Positions 34,750 to 44,725 of a stretch of DNA of 64,000 nucleotides are shown piece after piece. Each line of letters begins with the position of its first letter. Positions within the stretch are counted from its first letter, which is position 1. The notes beneath the pieces were generated by a model. That model was not told the origin of the DNA. It saw only the letters and a list, made by a program, of their open reading frames with translations, and did not search any database. The translations under genes were made by a program, and so were the position numbers. Source of the DNA: Lutjanus erythropterus (taxonomy: Eukaryota > Chordata > Actinopteri > Lutjaniformes > Lutjanidae); contig CM034607.1 of assembly GCA_020091685.1 (NCBI GenBank), positions 27,198,145-27,262,144 on the forward strand, read 5' to 3'.

Positions 34750-35150
34750 AGGATTGGTGTGTAATATTTACAGCGATCTATTGGTGGAACTTGGCAGAAA
34801 TATAATTTTCATAAGTGTTTTCATCATTTCATTCATTGTGCAGGTGGTCATTGCACTGGAAATAAATATATTAACAACACTTGGCAATACAATAAAGTGC
34901 AGTACAAAACTTAAGCTTGAAAAAAAATAATAAATCATAAGTGTCCACAAAGGATTTGAGGGCTGTTGTGTTTCACTGGTATGTTTGGCCAAACACATTA
35001 TGTTTGCATTTCAATGACTAGAAGTGCTCTGAGCGGCCGCACAAAACAAGCGGAGCGTTCTTTGCACCCCGCTGCTGCAGGCGCTCTCTTCTCTTTTGCA
35101 ACAACTGAAAAAAGATGGTCGCCTCAGAGACAAACAACAGTATGTGGACA
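34750..35150 (+). repeat. Dispersed repeat (AAAGGATTGGTGTGTAA type)
   Basis: AAAGGATTGGTGTGTAATAT, ATCTATTGGTGGAACTTGGC and ATAATTTTCATAAGTGTTTT follow the order of an abundant percomorph repeat. A GC-rich block with a GCGGCCGC site (35034-35041) follows. Confidence 0.5.
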
Positions 35151-36242
35151 CAGGTCATTATCACGTTAGATTTTATTTATATTGCCAAAAATACAACAAC
35201 TGCTCTGAATCACAACTTAAAAACTAGTTTAACACCAATGATAAAACTTAACTCAAGTAAAGATAAAAGTCAAGGCAAAGGCAAAACAAATACAGTTTTG
35301 GATATAGAGTCTATATTGGTTATAATAACTAAGAAAAAAATACATTAAATTGTGTATAAGAGACCAAAAACAAAAAAAAAATTCTGAAGATTTATTAAGA
35401 TGATCTCAAATAAAGAATTACACATTTGACTATTTATTTTACAATTATTCTCTGATCAAACTAAAATGCAGAATATACACAGAGAAAATAGTGTCATCGC
35501 CATAGAAACAGCAAGTTATGTCAATGCATGTTACAGCCTGAGAGAAAAACAACACGCGACAGCTGCAGTTTTTCTCCTCACAGCTCACAATCTGTCTGTT
35601 CATTCACCTCTATTTACAGTTTTGTATTACTATATTATTATTAACTGTTTTTTTTTTTAATTGATTGATTTGTTTACTGTTTTCTGCCATGTCTTTACTT
35701 TTTATGCACTATTTCTTTTACTCAGTGAACTGTATTTTTCCCTCATGTTATTATTAGTTACTGTATTATCCCTGGCGCTTTGGTAATATTGTTTAGATGA
35801 CATTCATGCCAATAAAGCATGTCGAATTTAAAAAATGAATAAAATTGAATCAGGAATAATAACCTCAGTTAATCAAAAAATTACTTTCTTTATCTCCCTC
35901 TTCCTCTACTTACATCAGGGGTTCCCAAACTTTTTCAGAAGCTGTAAAAACCCCACGCCCCCTCTGCGGTAGCTTTTCAGTACCTGTGACAAAAATGAAT
36001 AAATACATAAATAGATTGGGTCGGTTCACTGAGACGTACATGTATGAAGTTTTTATGGGTGACTGTTACGATTGGTGTAACTCACAGGAAGCTGCGATGA
36101 TTGGTCAGATTTGTGGAAGAGTTGCAGGGATTGAACAAATTGCAGGGTCATGCAGAATTCACGGGGACTGGTTGGCTTTGTGTTCATTTTTGAGATTGCG
36201 ACATTGCAGTTTCCTGGAGGGACTGATGGATGTTGTCATCAT

Positions 36243-38796
36243 TCACGATGAACTGCTGATGTCATCGCTGTTCATTTCACAACGACACACAGACGCCAAC
36301 ACTTTGTCGACGGCGCCCTTCCTCATGAAAACGTACAGAGTCAAGTCTGCCAGAGGATTTAACTTAAGACACAGAAATGACAGTTGTTGGAAGGTATAGT
36401 AAGTTATGCTTCTGTTTAGCAGGTACCAAATGATGGTGGGCACGAATAGCGCTGTGTAAATGAGCAGCACCAAGACCAAAAGACCCACAATTCGTCGTTT
36501 TTCATCAGAGGGGATAGAGGTAGTGGACAGGCCCCTGAGGGTCCCAACCAGAGACAGTATGAACAGTGGGAGGGGAAGGAAGAAGAAGACGGCGAAGAGG
36601 ATACGCACAACCTGAGAATTAAACTTGAAATAGAGAATGAGAATAAAGACAAGAGCAAGGGCCCAGACCAGGACACAGACCGCCACAGAGATCTTGACGG
36701 TTCGTTGGAAACGGTACCACAGTGGGCAGGCGACGACCAAATACCTGTAACACAAGATCGAAACATAATCTTTGAAGAGTTTCAGAATTATATAGTCATA
36801 TAGTGGTCAGACATGGAAGTAGCTGCACACATACTGGAAAGACTAACACAATCACTCCCACAGACTGGGTCGACGCCCGCATGAGTCACACAGGCAATTT
36901 TATTTGGGTCACTAAATAAATAAAAGTGCATGGAGGAAATTCTGCTGATATAAGATTTATACATCCGTAGTTCACCTTTTATATTACTTTAAAATATGTG
37001 TATTTTTGTTTAATGAGAATGAAAAAATAAAACCAAAAAAGCCTGTTTATTCTGCCTAAATGCACTTATTTTGTCTGAAATGTCAAGTAGACTAAAATGT
37101 CCCATATTGTTTTCCTGGTGAGAGGAAATAAAAACAATGAGATGGCCTGTTAAATGCATTTCTTATTTATTAAGTATTTAACATGTGCATGTTTGTAAGG
37201 TGACAGGTAAAAATGGCCAAGAATCTTTATTATGTACAAATTAACTCTTTCAGAGATTTATTAATAAGGCCTTTTGTGAATTCGGTCATGATGGTTTGTC
37301 ACTTTTAAAAAGTGTGGCAAAGAAAAAAAAATTGGGAAACACTGGACTAACTGATAGTTACCTTTCGAGGGCGACACACACCATGAAGCCAACACTGGCC
37401 ACCAGACCACAGAGGTGAATGTAACTGAAGATGTCATGTATCGTCTGGTTTTCAGGTCGCACCGTCTCAACGATCATGGAGCAGAGCTGAAGGATGTCAG
37501 AGATGAGGAGGTTGATTACGTAGATCGGAGCAACTTGACCATTTTTCACCTGCAAGAAAACATTGATAAAAGTAAGCGGTTAGCAGCTTGCTTTGCCCAG
37601 AAATTTTCATGAAACTCTCCTTTGTGCTGTCAGAAATATCAGACATGACACATTGGCCAATCACTGCATTTGTCTGTGTAGCTAATGTTAAAGGTTGTTC
37701 TATTTAGATAAAGTTAGCATTTGGTATGTTCAGCTAATGTTAGCATTTGTTTTGTGTAGGTAACATTAGCGGTTGGTCTGTGTAGTGGGAGAGACTGGTG
37801 CAGTTTGCAGAATAAGTCTCTATATTTGTCACTAGTTGATTTTTAGAAAAAGCTGAAAAGCTGGTGAATCTACCAACAAAGTTAATACTTAATTTTTTTT
37901 TTCAAAATGTGAAGTACCATTATGACATGTAACCAGCATGAATAGCAAAGAACTGAATAAACAAAATGGATAGAAAAATATAAATAAAACAAAAATACTA
38001 AAAAAAAAAACCTAAACAAGGTCACCAATATTGAAAATAATGAATGGTGACTAAGTACACACATTTATATACCATCCAAACCCCTGCACCCCCACCCACC
38101 CATTCACACCCAGATCCATATTCAATCCATCTATAAGTTCTTATATATTATATATTAGACATTATAAACCATTAGGGAGAGATGAATTCTAAAAGTTAGA
38201 GGTTAGGACACAAGTTAACTAATCACTCAAAATTAAATTAATGAATAATTTATTGTCAAATGGTCAAAATAATTCTGTAAACAATTGCTTGGGTATCATG
38301 TTGTTGATGAGAAAGGAAGAGTGAAAAAGTCATATGGTGAAAGCATTTTCTCAAGGGGTAACAAATAACAATAATGACATAATTAAATAATTTACATTAC
38401 AGTACTGTCTGAATATTATGTGGCCCCACCAGAATTTTCATGGCAAAATCGCCACTGGACACATGACACAGAGAGTAAATAAATAAATCCCAGGTATAAT
38501 GTACATACCAGAGAGTGAAGAGCATAGATGGCCACGAGAGTCAAAGGAAAGCCAATACAAATAATAATGTATGTAATCACATCTGCGACGAGGGTAAGGT
38601 TTTGGTAATACTCATAGTCAAGGATGATGTTGCTATAGTTGGAGACGTTGCTGTAGTTGGAGATGTTGTTGTCAAAGTGTTGAGAGGCTACATTGCTGGG
38701 GACACTGGTCTCAATGGTGATGTCATGTAGAAAAAGGAAGTTGATGGATTGATAGCTTCCATTCTGTGAGGTGCTGTCAAAGGAGGAATCTTCCAT
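36243..38796 (-). CDS. Class A GPCR, teleost GPR4-like/orphan type (complete)
   Basis: Coding exons 38796-38509, 37549-37362 and 36744-36243 (978 bp, 325 aa) have clean splice sites. The second intron splits the arginine codon of the DRY-like motif. The extracellular N-terminus (~68 aa) has several N-glycosylation sequons (N12, N44, N47, N50, N53, N66). TM1 is ~69-94, TM2 ~103-126 with D114, TM3 ends ALERY (E158, R159), TM4 has W186, TM5 is around P216, TM6 carries LFVPTI, and TM7 ends NPLADLTLYVF. The TM1 to TM2 junction (IYALHSL then APIYVINLLISD) resembles the multicopy fish receptors annotated as GPR4-like or Mas-related-like, as I recall them. The usual asparagine of TM1, the TM3 cysteine (position 3.25 is histidine), any cysteine in the very short second extracellular loop, and the proline of NPxxY (here DLTLY) are absent. 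Ligand and coupling are unknown. It is convergent with eny2 and divergent from pkhd1l1. Confidence 0.88.
37672..37790. repeat. Imperfect minisatellite in GPCR intron 1
   Basis: Roughly 36-bp units built from TCTGTGTAG.TAATGTTA / TTAGC.TTTGGT are repeated about three times: GTAGCTAATGTTAAAGGTTG, CAGCTAATGTTAGCATTTGT and TAGGTAACATTAGCGGTTGG. Confidence 0.6.
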
Positions 38797-40711
38797 GCTT
38801 CAGTGTGATACCTGTTGTCTGAGGGATCAAGTTATAAACAGAGAGCAAGTTTTTTAATATCTGCCTAACATTGTTCAGTAACATCACCAAAGTTCATGCA
38901 AATACAGTAAACCAAACTGCGCTACAAAGCCAAAATGCAATAAGTAAATATTTAGCCACAGTTTGATCAAAATCTGAGTTCACAGCTAAACAGCAAAACA
39001 GCTAAACTAGTCTGTTCAACTAGCTAAAAAGCTAGCCAGCCTAAAGTTAGCTTAGCCAGATCATCCTTGTGGAATTCACAATTTGGTGCGGTCAAGTTAC
39101 TTTTAAATCGCTTATTTAGGTGTAAATTAATCTATGTTATTAATTTCAATGTAATTATTTTAAAAATAATACAGAAAACTGAAAAAAAGTTTGTCTGTTG
39201 ATACTTTGGTCATATTTCAACAAGTTTTCTGAAAGGTTTACGTTGAAAGGTTCTGAAAATAAATGCTAGAAATTTTAAGTTAAAGTAACTCGAATAAATA
39301 AAACTTCTATATTTATGTAAATGAGAAAAGACTAGTTAATTCCACTAATTTCCTGTATAATAATATTTACAGTGTATGTGTCCTCATTTCCTGCCTGTCT
39401 CTGATGTCTCCCATCAATAAAAGCTAAAAAAAACTAACTAACTACACCTTTAAGTTATGAAGTTATGTTTAGAATTGACGGGGAAACAACAATTCATGTT
39501 CTTATTTCTCTAAAACATCATCAGTAACTGACTGTAACCTGTCTGGATACTTATAAATAAACTCATAAACAATTCCATGCATTGTCACAGCACACAACAC
39601 TCTTTTGCATATCTCAGCTGTCATCAGTTCCTGGAAAACTGCACATATAGAACAATAGACAGAATAGTGATGATAATAATAATAATGATAAGATGTATTT
39701 CGGAAAAAAAGCATCTCTAAGATATATAAACATTACTGAAATGACTAAACAGCAGTACTATTTTATTATTTATTGGTTTACTACTAAATGTGCACACTCA
39801 TTTTCTTTTTTTAATTCTTTCTTAACCTCATTTTATTTCATTCAAAACTCAATATCTTTTCTGCATATTTTTTCAGATTTAAGATTTTTCAAACTGCCTT
39901 TTCTTTGTTACACGATACTTGTAATTCTTACATTTTAACGGAGGACAAATGAAATAAAATAGAATTGGTTTAACAGGTTAATTGGTTGACTGGTTTCCAT
40001 GCCTGTTGTAATTCATCTCTATTTATTAGAAAAAAATAATCGGACAAAATTTACCTTTAAAAGCTGCAAGACTCCACCTGAATGAGTTCCCTACGCGGAT
40101 GTGTGATGTGTTGTCCTCTGCCAGTAAGAGTAAATGTGGTAAGTGCGGCTGCTCTTTTGAGGCAGAGCTTTAGAGTTGCGCATGAATATGAAAATTATAT
40201 CTGAGCAACAGCCTTCTGGCAGGAAAGAATTATTCAAAATATTCAGTGCTTATGTAATGTGTGGTAATCCAGTGTTTGTTTTATTATTTTTATTTTTATG
40301 TTGCACCAAATATTTGAAAACCTGTCATTCTGTTTTTATTCATATCTTAAATTGATCAATTCCCAAGTTTAAGTGTAATCCCCATTTAAAGTGCAACACT
40401 GATGTCAAAAGATCAGCATATTTTTTTAAAGTACCTTCATGGGGGATTAATATATGTTTGCCTTGCCTTATAAAGCAATAATGGATAGAGCAGCCTGGTA
40501 ATTTTTGGTGTTGTTTGCTGAGGTTGCAGAGGATTGGCAGTGATGCAAAAAACTTCCTTTTGAAAACAAAGTTACAAAGTGCTTCATAGTAAACACAAAT
40601 GTCAAATAAAACAAATCATAAAAACAAGTAAATAAGGTCCCAGACATACTTTATAAACAAGATAAAATAGTTACAGAAAATACCATCAGTCAAGAAAAGC
40701 CATTTGATATT

Positions 40712-40870
40712 GAGTCTTAAAGGGATAGTTCACCCAAAAATGAAAATTCACTCATTATCTGCTCACCCTCACGCCGATTGAGGGTCAGGTTTATTTTTTT
40801 TAGTCCACAAAACATTGCTGTTTTGCAGGAAAACAGTGTTGCAGAATCTCCCAAACAGTTTAAGTGAATG
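40712..40870 (+). repeat. AAAGGGATAGTTCACCCAAAA dispersed repeat
   Basis: AAAGGGATAGTTCACCC, AAAATGAAAATTCACTCATT, CTCACCCTCACGCCGAT and TTAGTCCACAAAACATT.CTG appear in the order I recall for a very common percomorph repeat. Confidence 0.65.
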
Positions 40871-40984
40871 ATGACCAGTTCCACAGATGAGGGGCCCAAA
40901 CAGAAAAGGCCTGGTCACCTTTGGGGGCCCTGCTGGATGATCTCAGGCAGCAATCAGACTCAGGGAGGATCAGGGGAGCCTGTT

Positions 40985-41120
40985 CACCTCCTGGGCGCTG
41001 TTGAGGTGCCCTCGCCCAAAAAACTACATGTGCCCGTGTGTATACAAGCTTCTGTGTGTAAAATAAGTAACAATACAGTAAAAAAAAAAAATTTTCCCCA
41101 AGAGGGACTAATAAAGGACA
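40985..41120 (+). repeat. Retroposon-like 3' fragment
   Basis: A degenerate GAGGTGCCCTCGCCC segment is followed by TGTGTGTAAAATAAGTAAC and TTTCCCCAAGAGGGACTAAT AAAGGA. These are the usual body and tail of a fish retroposon. Confidence 0.45.
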
Positions 41121-41395
41121 TTCTTCTTCTTCACATCATCATGTTGTTCCTGTCTTGTTATGCATCACTATATTGTTTTTGTCCTGTTATGTCTTTTTTG
41201 TTGTTCTGGTCTTGTTACATCTGTTTCATTGTTTCCGTGCCGTTACATCAAGCGCGTTTTTAAAACGTAAGGAGTAGAGAGTACAGATATTTGTGTTAAA
41301 ATGCTGGGAGCAGAAGTAAAAAGTTGTCAGATAAATGAATACTCAAGTAAAGACCCCTTTTACTTAATTACTTTCCACCTCTGCTGTAACTTAAC
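41120..41395 (+). mobile_element. CTCAAGTAAAAGTAC-family element
   Basis: Loose TCTTGTTATG/TGTTACATC repeats lead into GTAAGGAGTAGAGAGTACAG, then ATACTCAAGTAAAGACC and TACTTTCCACCTCTG at the end. Same layout as 24741-25310. Confidence 0.55.
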
Positions 41396-41895
41396 ATGTA
41401 ATTAGCGGGTGTTCTCTAGCGTCACATGGTGGACACAGGAAGTGACACCGAATTCCTTCCTGCAGGGTCCAAAACATGACAATTCAGAGCCGTGCTGGTG
41501 TCCAGTAACTAGCACACCCTGATGCACGTGGGTTGCCAGTTCATGCTTGCAGCTTTAAGTTTATTTAAACCAAAAGATCAATCAATTAATTGGGAAAATA
41601 GTCCTATAGAAAACATGGCTCCCTCCACCCCAACAGGAATGCATGAGTCATAATAATGTAATGAAATAATGGTAATGGTGATACTTTTACTTGCAACATT
41701 TTCAGGGCAGGGCTTTTTTACAGTGCTGTGTTAGTACTTTCTAAGCTTTTTATAGTTTCTCTACTTCCTCGTCACTTCCATCGGAGTCTTGATTTAGATT
41801 CCATGATGCTGTTACCTTTTTTGACCCAGTTTTACTCTCTGACAGGAAATGAACAAATCCTCTGGGTGTGATTTCAGCAGCAGATTCAGACTGCA

Positions 41896-42107
41896 GTGTT
41901 GTGGGTGATTAAATGGATACCAGCAGGGTGGGCTGACCTCAGCAGGCTCCTCCTCCTCCTCTTCCTCCTTGTCTCAGGTGAGAGGCGGGACACCGAGGAG
42001 GTTTATAAACAGTCTCTGCTCGGACTGTCTGTCAACAGGGCAGACAGAGTGTCACTACACCTTTATGAACACCTGAGACAATTAACAATTAAACGGGGTT
42101 TCTAACA
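41896..42107 (+). other. Candidate upstream exon or small ORF before pkhd1l1
   Basis: A 69-codon frame (ATG at 41896, stop at 42103-42105) has a hydrophobic stretch LSRLLLLLFLLVSG, ends TIKRGF, and meets a strong CAG|GTGAGT donor two bases after its stop. TATAAA at 42004-42009 could instead place a transcription start near 42035, making about 42035-42107 a non-coding first exon of pkhd1l1, whose ATG is 2.6 kb downstream. A possible matching acceptor (CACCGACAG) ends at about 44682. Neither reading is proven. Confidence 0.3.
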
Positions 42108-42221
42108 GGTGAGTTCATATTTTAAAATGCAAATCTTTGACTGTAGCAGATTTTAATACATTTTATATTTCATCACCAGCTTTTATATAGTTTTAATTAT
42201 AACTTAATAATAATCATGTAA

Positions 42222-43073
42222 AGGAGGGTTACTTTAAAAATGTATTCTGTTACAGTTAAAAAAAAATGTAGTCAATCCAAGTATCACGATATTAAAGTAA
42301 AGTAACCTGCGTTACTTTTGGATTACCTAAATACGAAACTATACGAACTATGTTTTTACGTTAATTGTTAAGTTTATTAATTGTTTGTCCCGCGTTGTTG
42401 GCCGCAAATGTTACGTTTGAATTAATAGCGGTTATTATGCGCGTTTAAATGTTCCTGCTATTCACACTTCACACTCAAACTTAAAATAAATTGACAACTT
42501 ATTTTCAGGCTTGTGTTTTTATAAACTCACATTCTGGTCACCTGCATCACCACCTGCTGTCCCAAAATATTTTTTTCAGTAGTAGTAGGCCGGTAGTATT
42601 GACAGGTTATATCTACTTAACTGGATTTATGTGTAGTTGTAACGTTAGTGATTAATCCTACCTGTAAGATTAAATGCTTGTTTAAATTAGATGTCCAGTT
42701 ATGAATGATGTATTTTCCCAGCTGAAGGCAGAGCTGTCGATTTACTGTGATGTTCTTCTTTTCTGATTTGAAGACTAAATAACGGTGAAGTTTCCACCCA
42801 GTGAATCGTTTTTTTCAGTTGATGGAGGTCAAAGTATTGTAATGAAGTAATGTAATTTCATGGTAGTAAATCATTCTTTATTTTTAAAAATATACATTTT
42901 AAAATGGTTAACCTGCTAAATAATTCCCATTTTTACTAAATGTAACTGTAATCTGATTTTGTTGGTGTAACTGTAAACGAGTACAGTTCAGTTCAAGTTC
43001 AAGTTCAAGTTTTTTTTTGTATCCTGATTATTTATCCTGTTACATGTAATCTGTTATTACCCAAGCCTGTGGG
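42222..43073 (+). mobile_element. Non-autonomous DNA transposon, version without nested insert
   Basis: It starts AAGGAGGGTTACTTTAAAAA, carries CGTTACTTTTGGATTACCTA, GTTTCCACCCAGTGAATCG and CCCATTTTTACTAAATGTAA, and ends TGTAATCTGTTATTACCCAA. It matches the outer parts of 23285-24355 but not its nested block. A short (TTCAAG)n tract sits at about 42990-43012. Confidence 0.55.
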
Positions 43074-43526
43074 AAGACTAAATGCTGCCTAGCATTCATA
43101 GTTTTTGCATTACTTTGAATGGTCAGGGTACTTTTTATTTATTAGTTATTAATTGATTTACAGCGTGTTTTACTCTACAACAGGCAGCAAACCTAACACC
43201 AACATACTGTTTAACAAAGCAGACACAGCACAGTCACGAATCAATGACTCTTGAACAGAAAAAAAAGAGTTTCCTTGTGTAAAAAACAAAATAAAACAAA
43301 ACACGGAACTTGTGCGTGAGAGCTATGAGGAGATGAGGAAGGTGAGAGGCAGTGATGCGGATGAGATTCACAATCAGTTCTTGTTTCAGATCATGTACAT
43401 GCTTAGTCTCTGTTTCCTCAAGGGAGTACAGATCATTTCAAACATTATTAAATTACTACTCTGCCAAACCTAAAAAAAAAAAAAAATTGGAGCAAGATTT
43501 ATATTTAACAGATATATTCTGTAATC

Positions 43527-44060
43527 AGGGTTGGGTGGATTATTTTAAAAATGTTCTGATACAGGTACTAATGACCTGTTGTACTCAGTAACACAATCCA
43601 AGTATTACAGTATTTAACTAATGTAACTTGATTACTTCTTACTTTTGGATTACTTCAAAACGATTAATTGATTAATTAATCCTGTCACAATCCTGTCACT
43701 TGAAACACATTAATCTGTCGATCATTTTCTCCATCAATCGGTCGGGTGTTTGGTCCATAAAATGCCAAGAAAAAGATGAAAAAATCCAAGCTAACGTCCT
43801 CAAATGTCTTGTTTTGTCCACAACTCAAAAATATTCAGTTTACTTTCAGAGAGGAGTAAAGAAACCAGAAAATATTCACATTTAAGAAGCTGAAATCAGA
43901 GAAATTTTACTTTTTTAAAAATCAGAACTGACTCCAAACAATTGATCAATTATCAAAATAGAAGCAAATTAATATAATAGTCGATAAATTAATAATTGCA
44001 GCCCCAAATGTTTTATGTTCATTGTAGGTTTAAAGTAACTTATTAAATTTAAAATAACTT
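43527..44060 (+). mobile_element. Transposon copy with the same nested insert
   Basis: It starts AGGGTTGGGTGGATTATTTT. ACTTTTGGATTACTTC precedes the insert, the nested repeat runs about 43667-44006 (ATTAATCTGTCGATCATTTT to AATTGCAGCCCC), and AAATGTTTTATG.TCATTGTAGG follows, as after the insert at 24036. The right end is missing. Confidence 0.55.
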
Positions 44061-44725
44061 TGATGGGTGTTTAATCAATAACGCAGGTAAATGACATTAA
44101 ATCTTAAGTCTTTTGAGACTGTCTTCAGTTTTTAAGGACTGAAAGGAAATTTTAAAGTTGTTTTAAGTGCTATAAAACATGGAGCTACTTCTATATTGCT
44201 AAAATATATATTGCATAAAAACACCAAACTTAATAATATCATATTAAAAATGTACAAATCATTCTTAGTAACTAACCACTAACAAATCAGAAAAGATGTT
44301 CCTGAGATTCAATATCTCTCTGACAATTCACTGCATGGATAAATATTGTTAATTGTTTTGAAATTTCATTTTCTTTACACAATTACAGGTGTACTTAAAA
44401 AAAAACAAAAAAACAGAATCATTACAAATTTAAACTTTTGTATGAACTTTATTCCAGACTTTTTGGGGTACTGCAGCACCATCAGTAGCCCTACTTCCTG
44501 TGTCCATGTCTTAATGTCCCATAAAGCACTTTGCTGTAATTATCTTACATTTATTTGACCAATTCTGCCTCATGTGGACTCTTTAAAACCTTTACATACA
44601 ATTCTCTAAAATAGCACCGCTGTAGTTAAATGTTTTACTGATTTCCATCAGCTACTGTATCCTGTCATTGAGCATCACCGACAGCAGACTGCAGGTGCGG
44701 GAGCAGAGGAGTCTGGGAAATCTGG

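Larger units (their letters stand above)
30690..36242. other. Intergenic region between eny2 and the GPCR gene
   Basis: About 5.5 kb with no gene I can support. It contains a GGGCTGCAACTAA-type repeat (31035-31300), a palindromic repeat cluster (32440-33085), a dead LINE tail (33110-33630), a MITE-like repeat (34750-35150) and AT-rich filler. Short open frames at 31524-31779 and 34049-34305 have no coding character. Confidence 0.7.
38797..44725. other. Intergenic region between the GPCR gene and pkhd1l1
   Basis: About 5.9 kb separating two divergently transcribed genes. It contains TE copies (40712-40870, 40985-41120, 41120-41395, 42222-43073, 43527-44060), a possible upstream exon near 42 kb, and otherwise AT-rich sequence. 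The GPCR 5' UTR may include an upstream exon, since a plausible acceptor lies just before its ATG on the minus strand; the exon itself is not resolved. Confidence 0.65.

Noticed and set aside
35925-37345. GGGGTTCCCAAACTTTTT at 35930 and a TTGGGAAACACTGG-type end at 37335, as inverted ends of one element enclosing GPCR exon 3
   Set aside because: The two ends differ beyond about 12 bases and such ends are common in fish repeats. Two separate insertions are more likely than capture of the exon.
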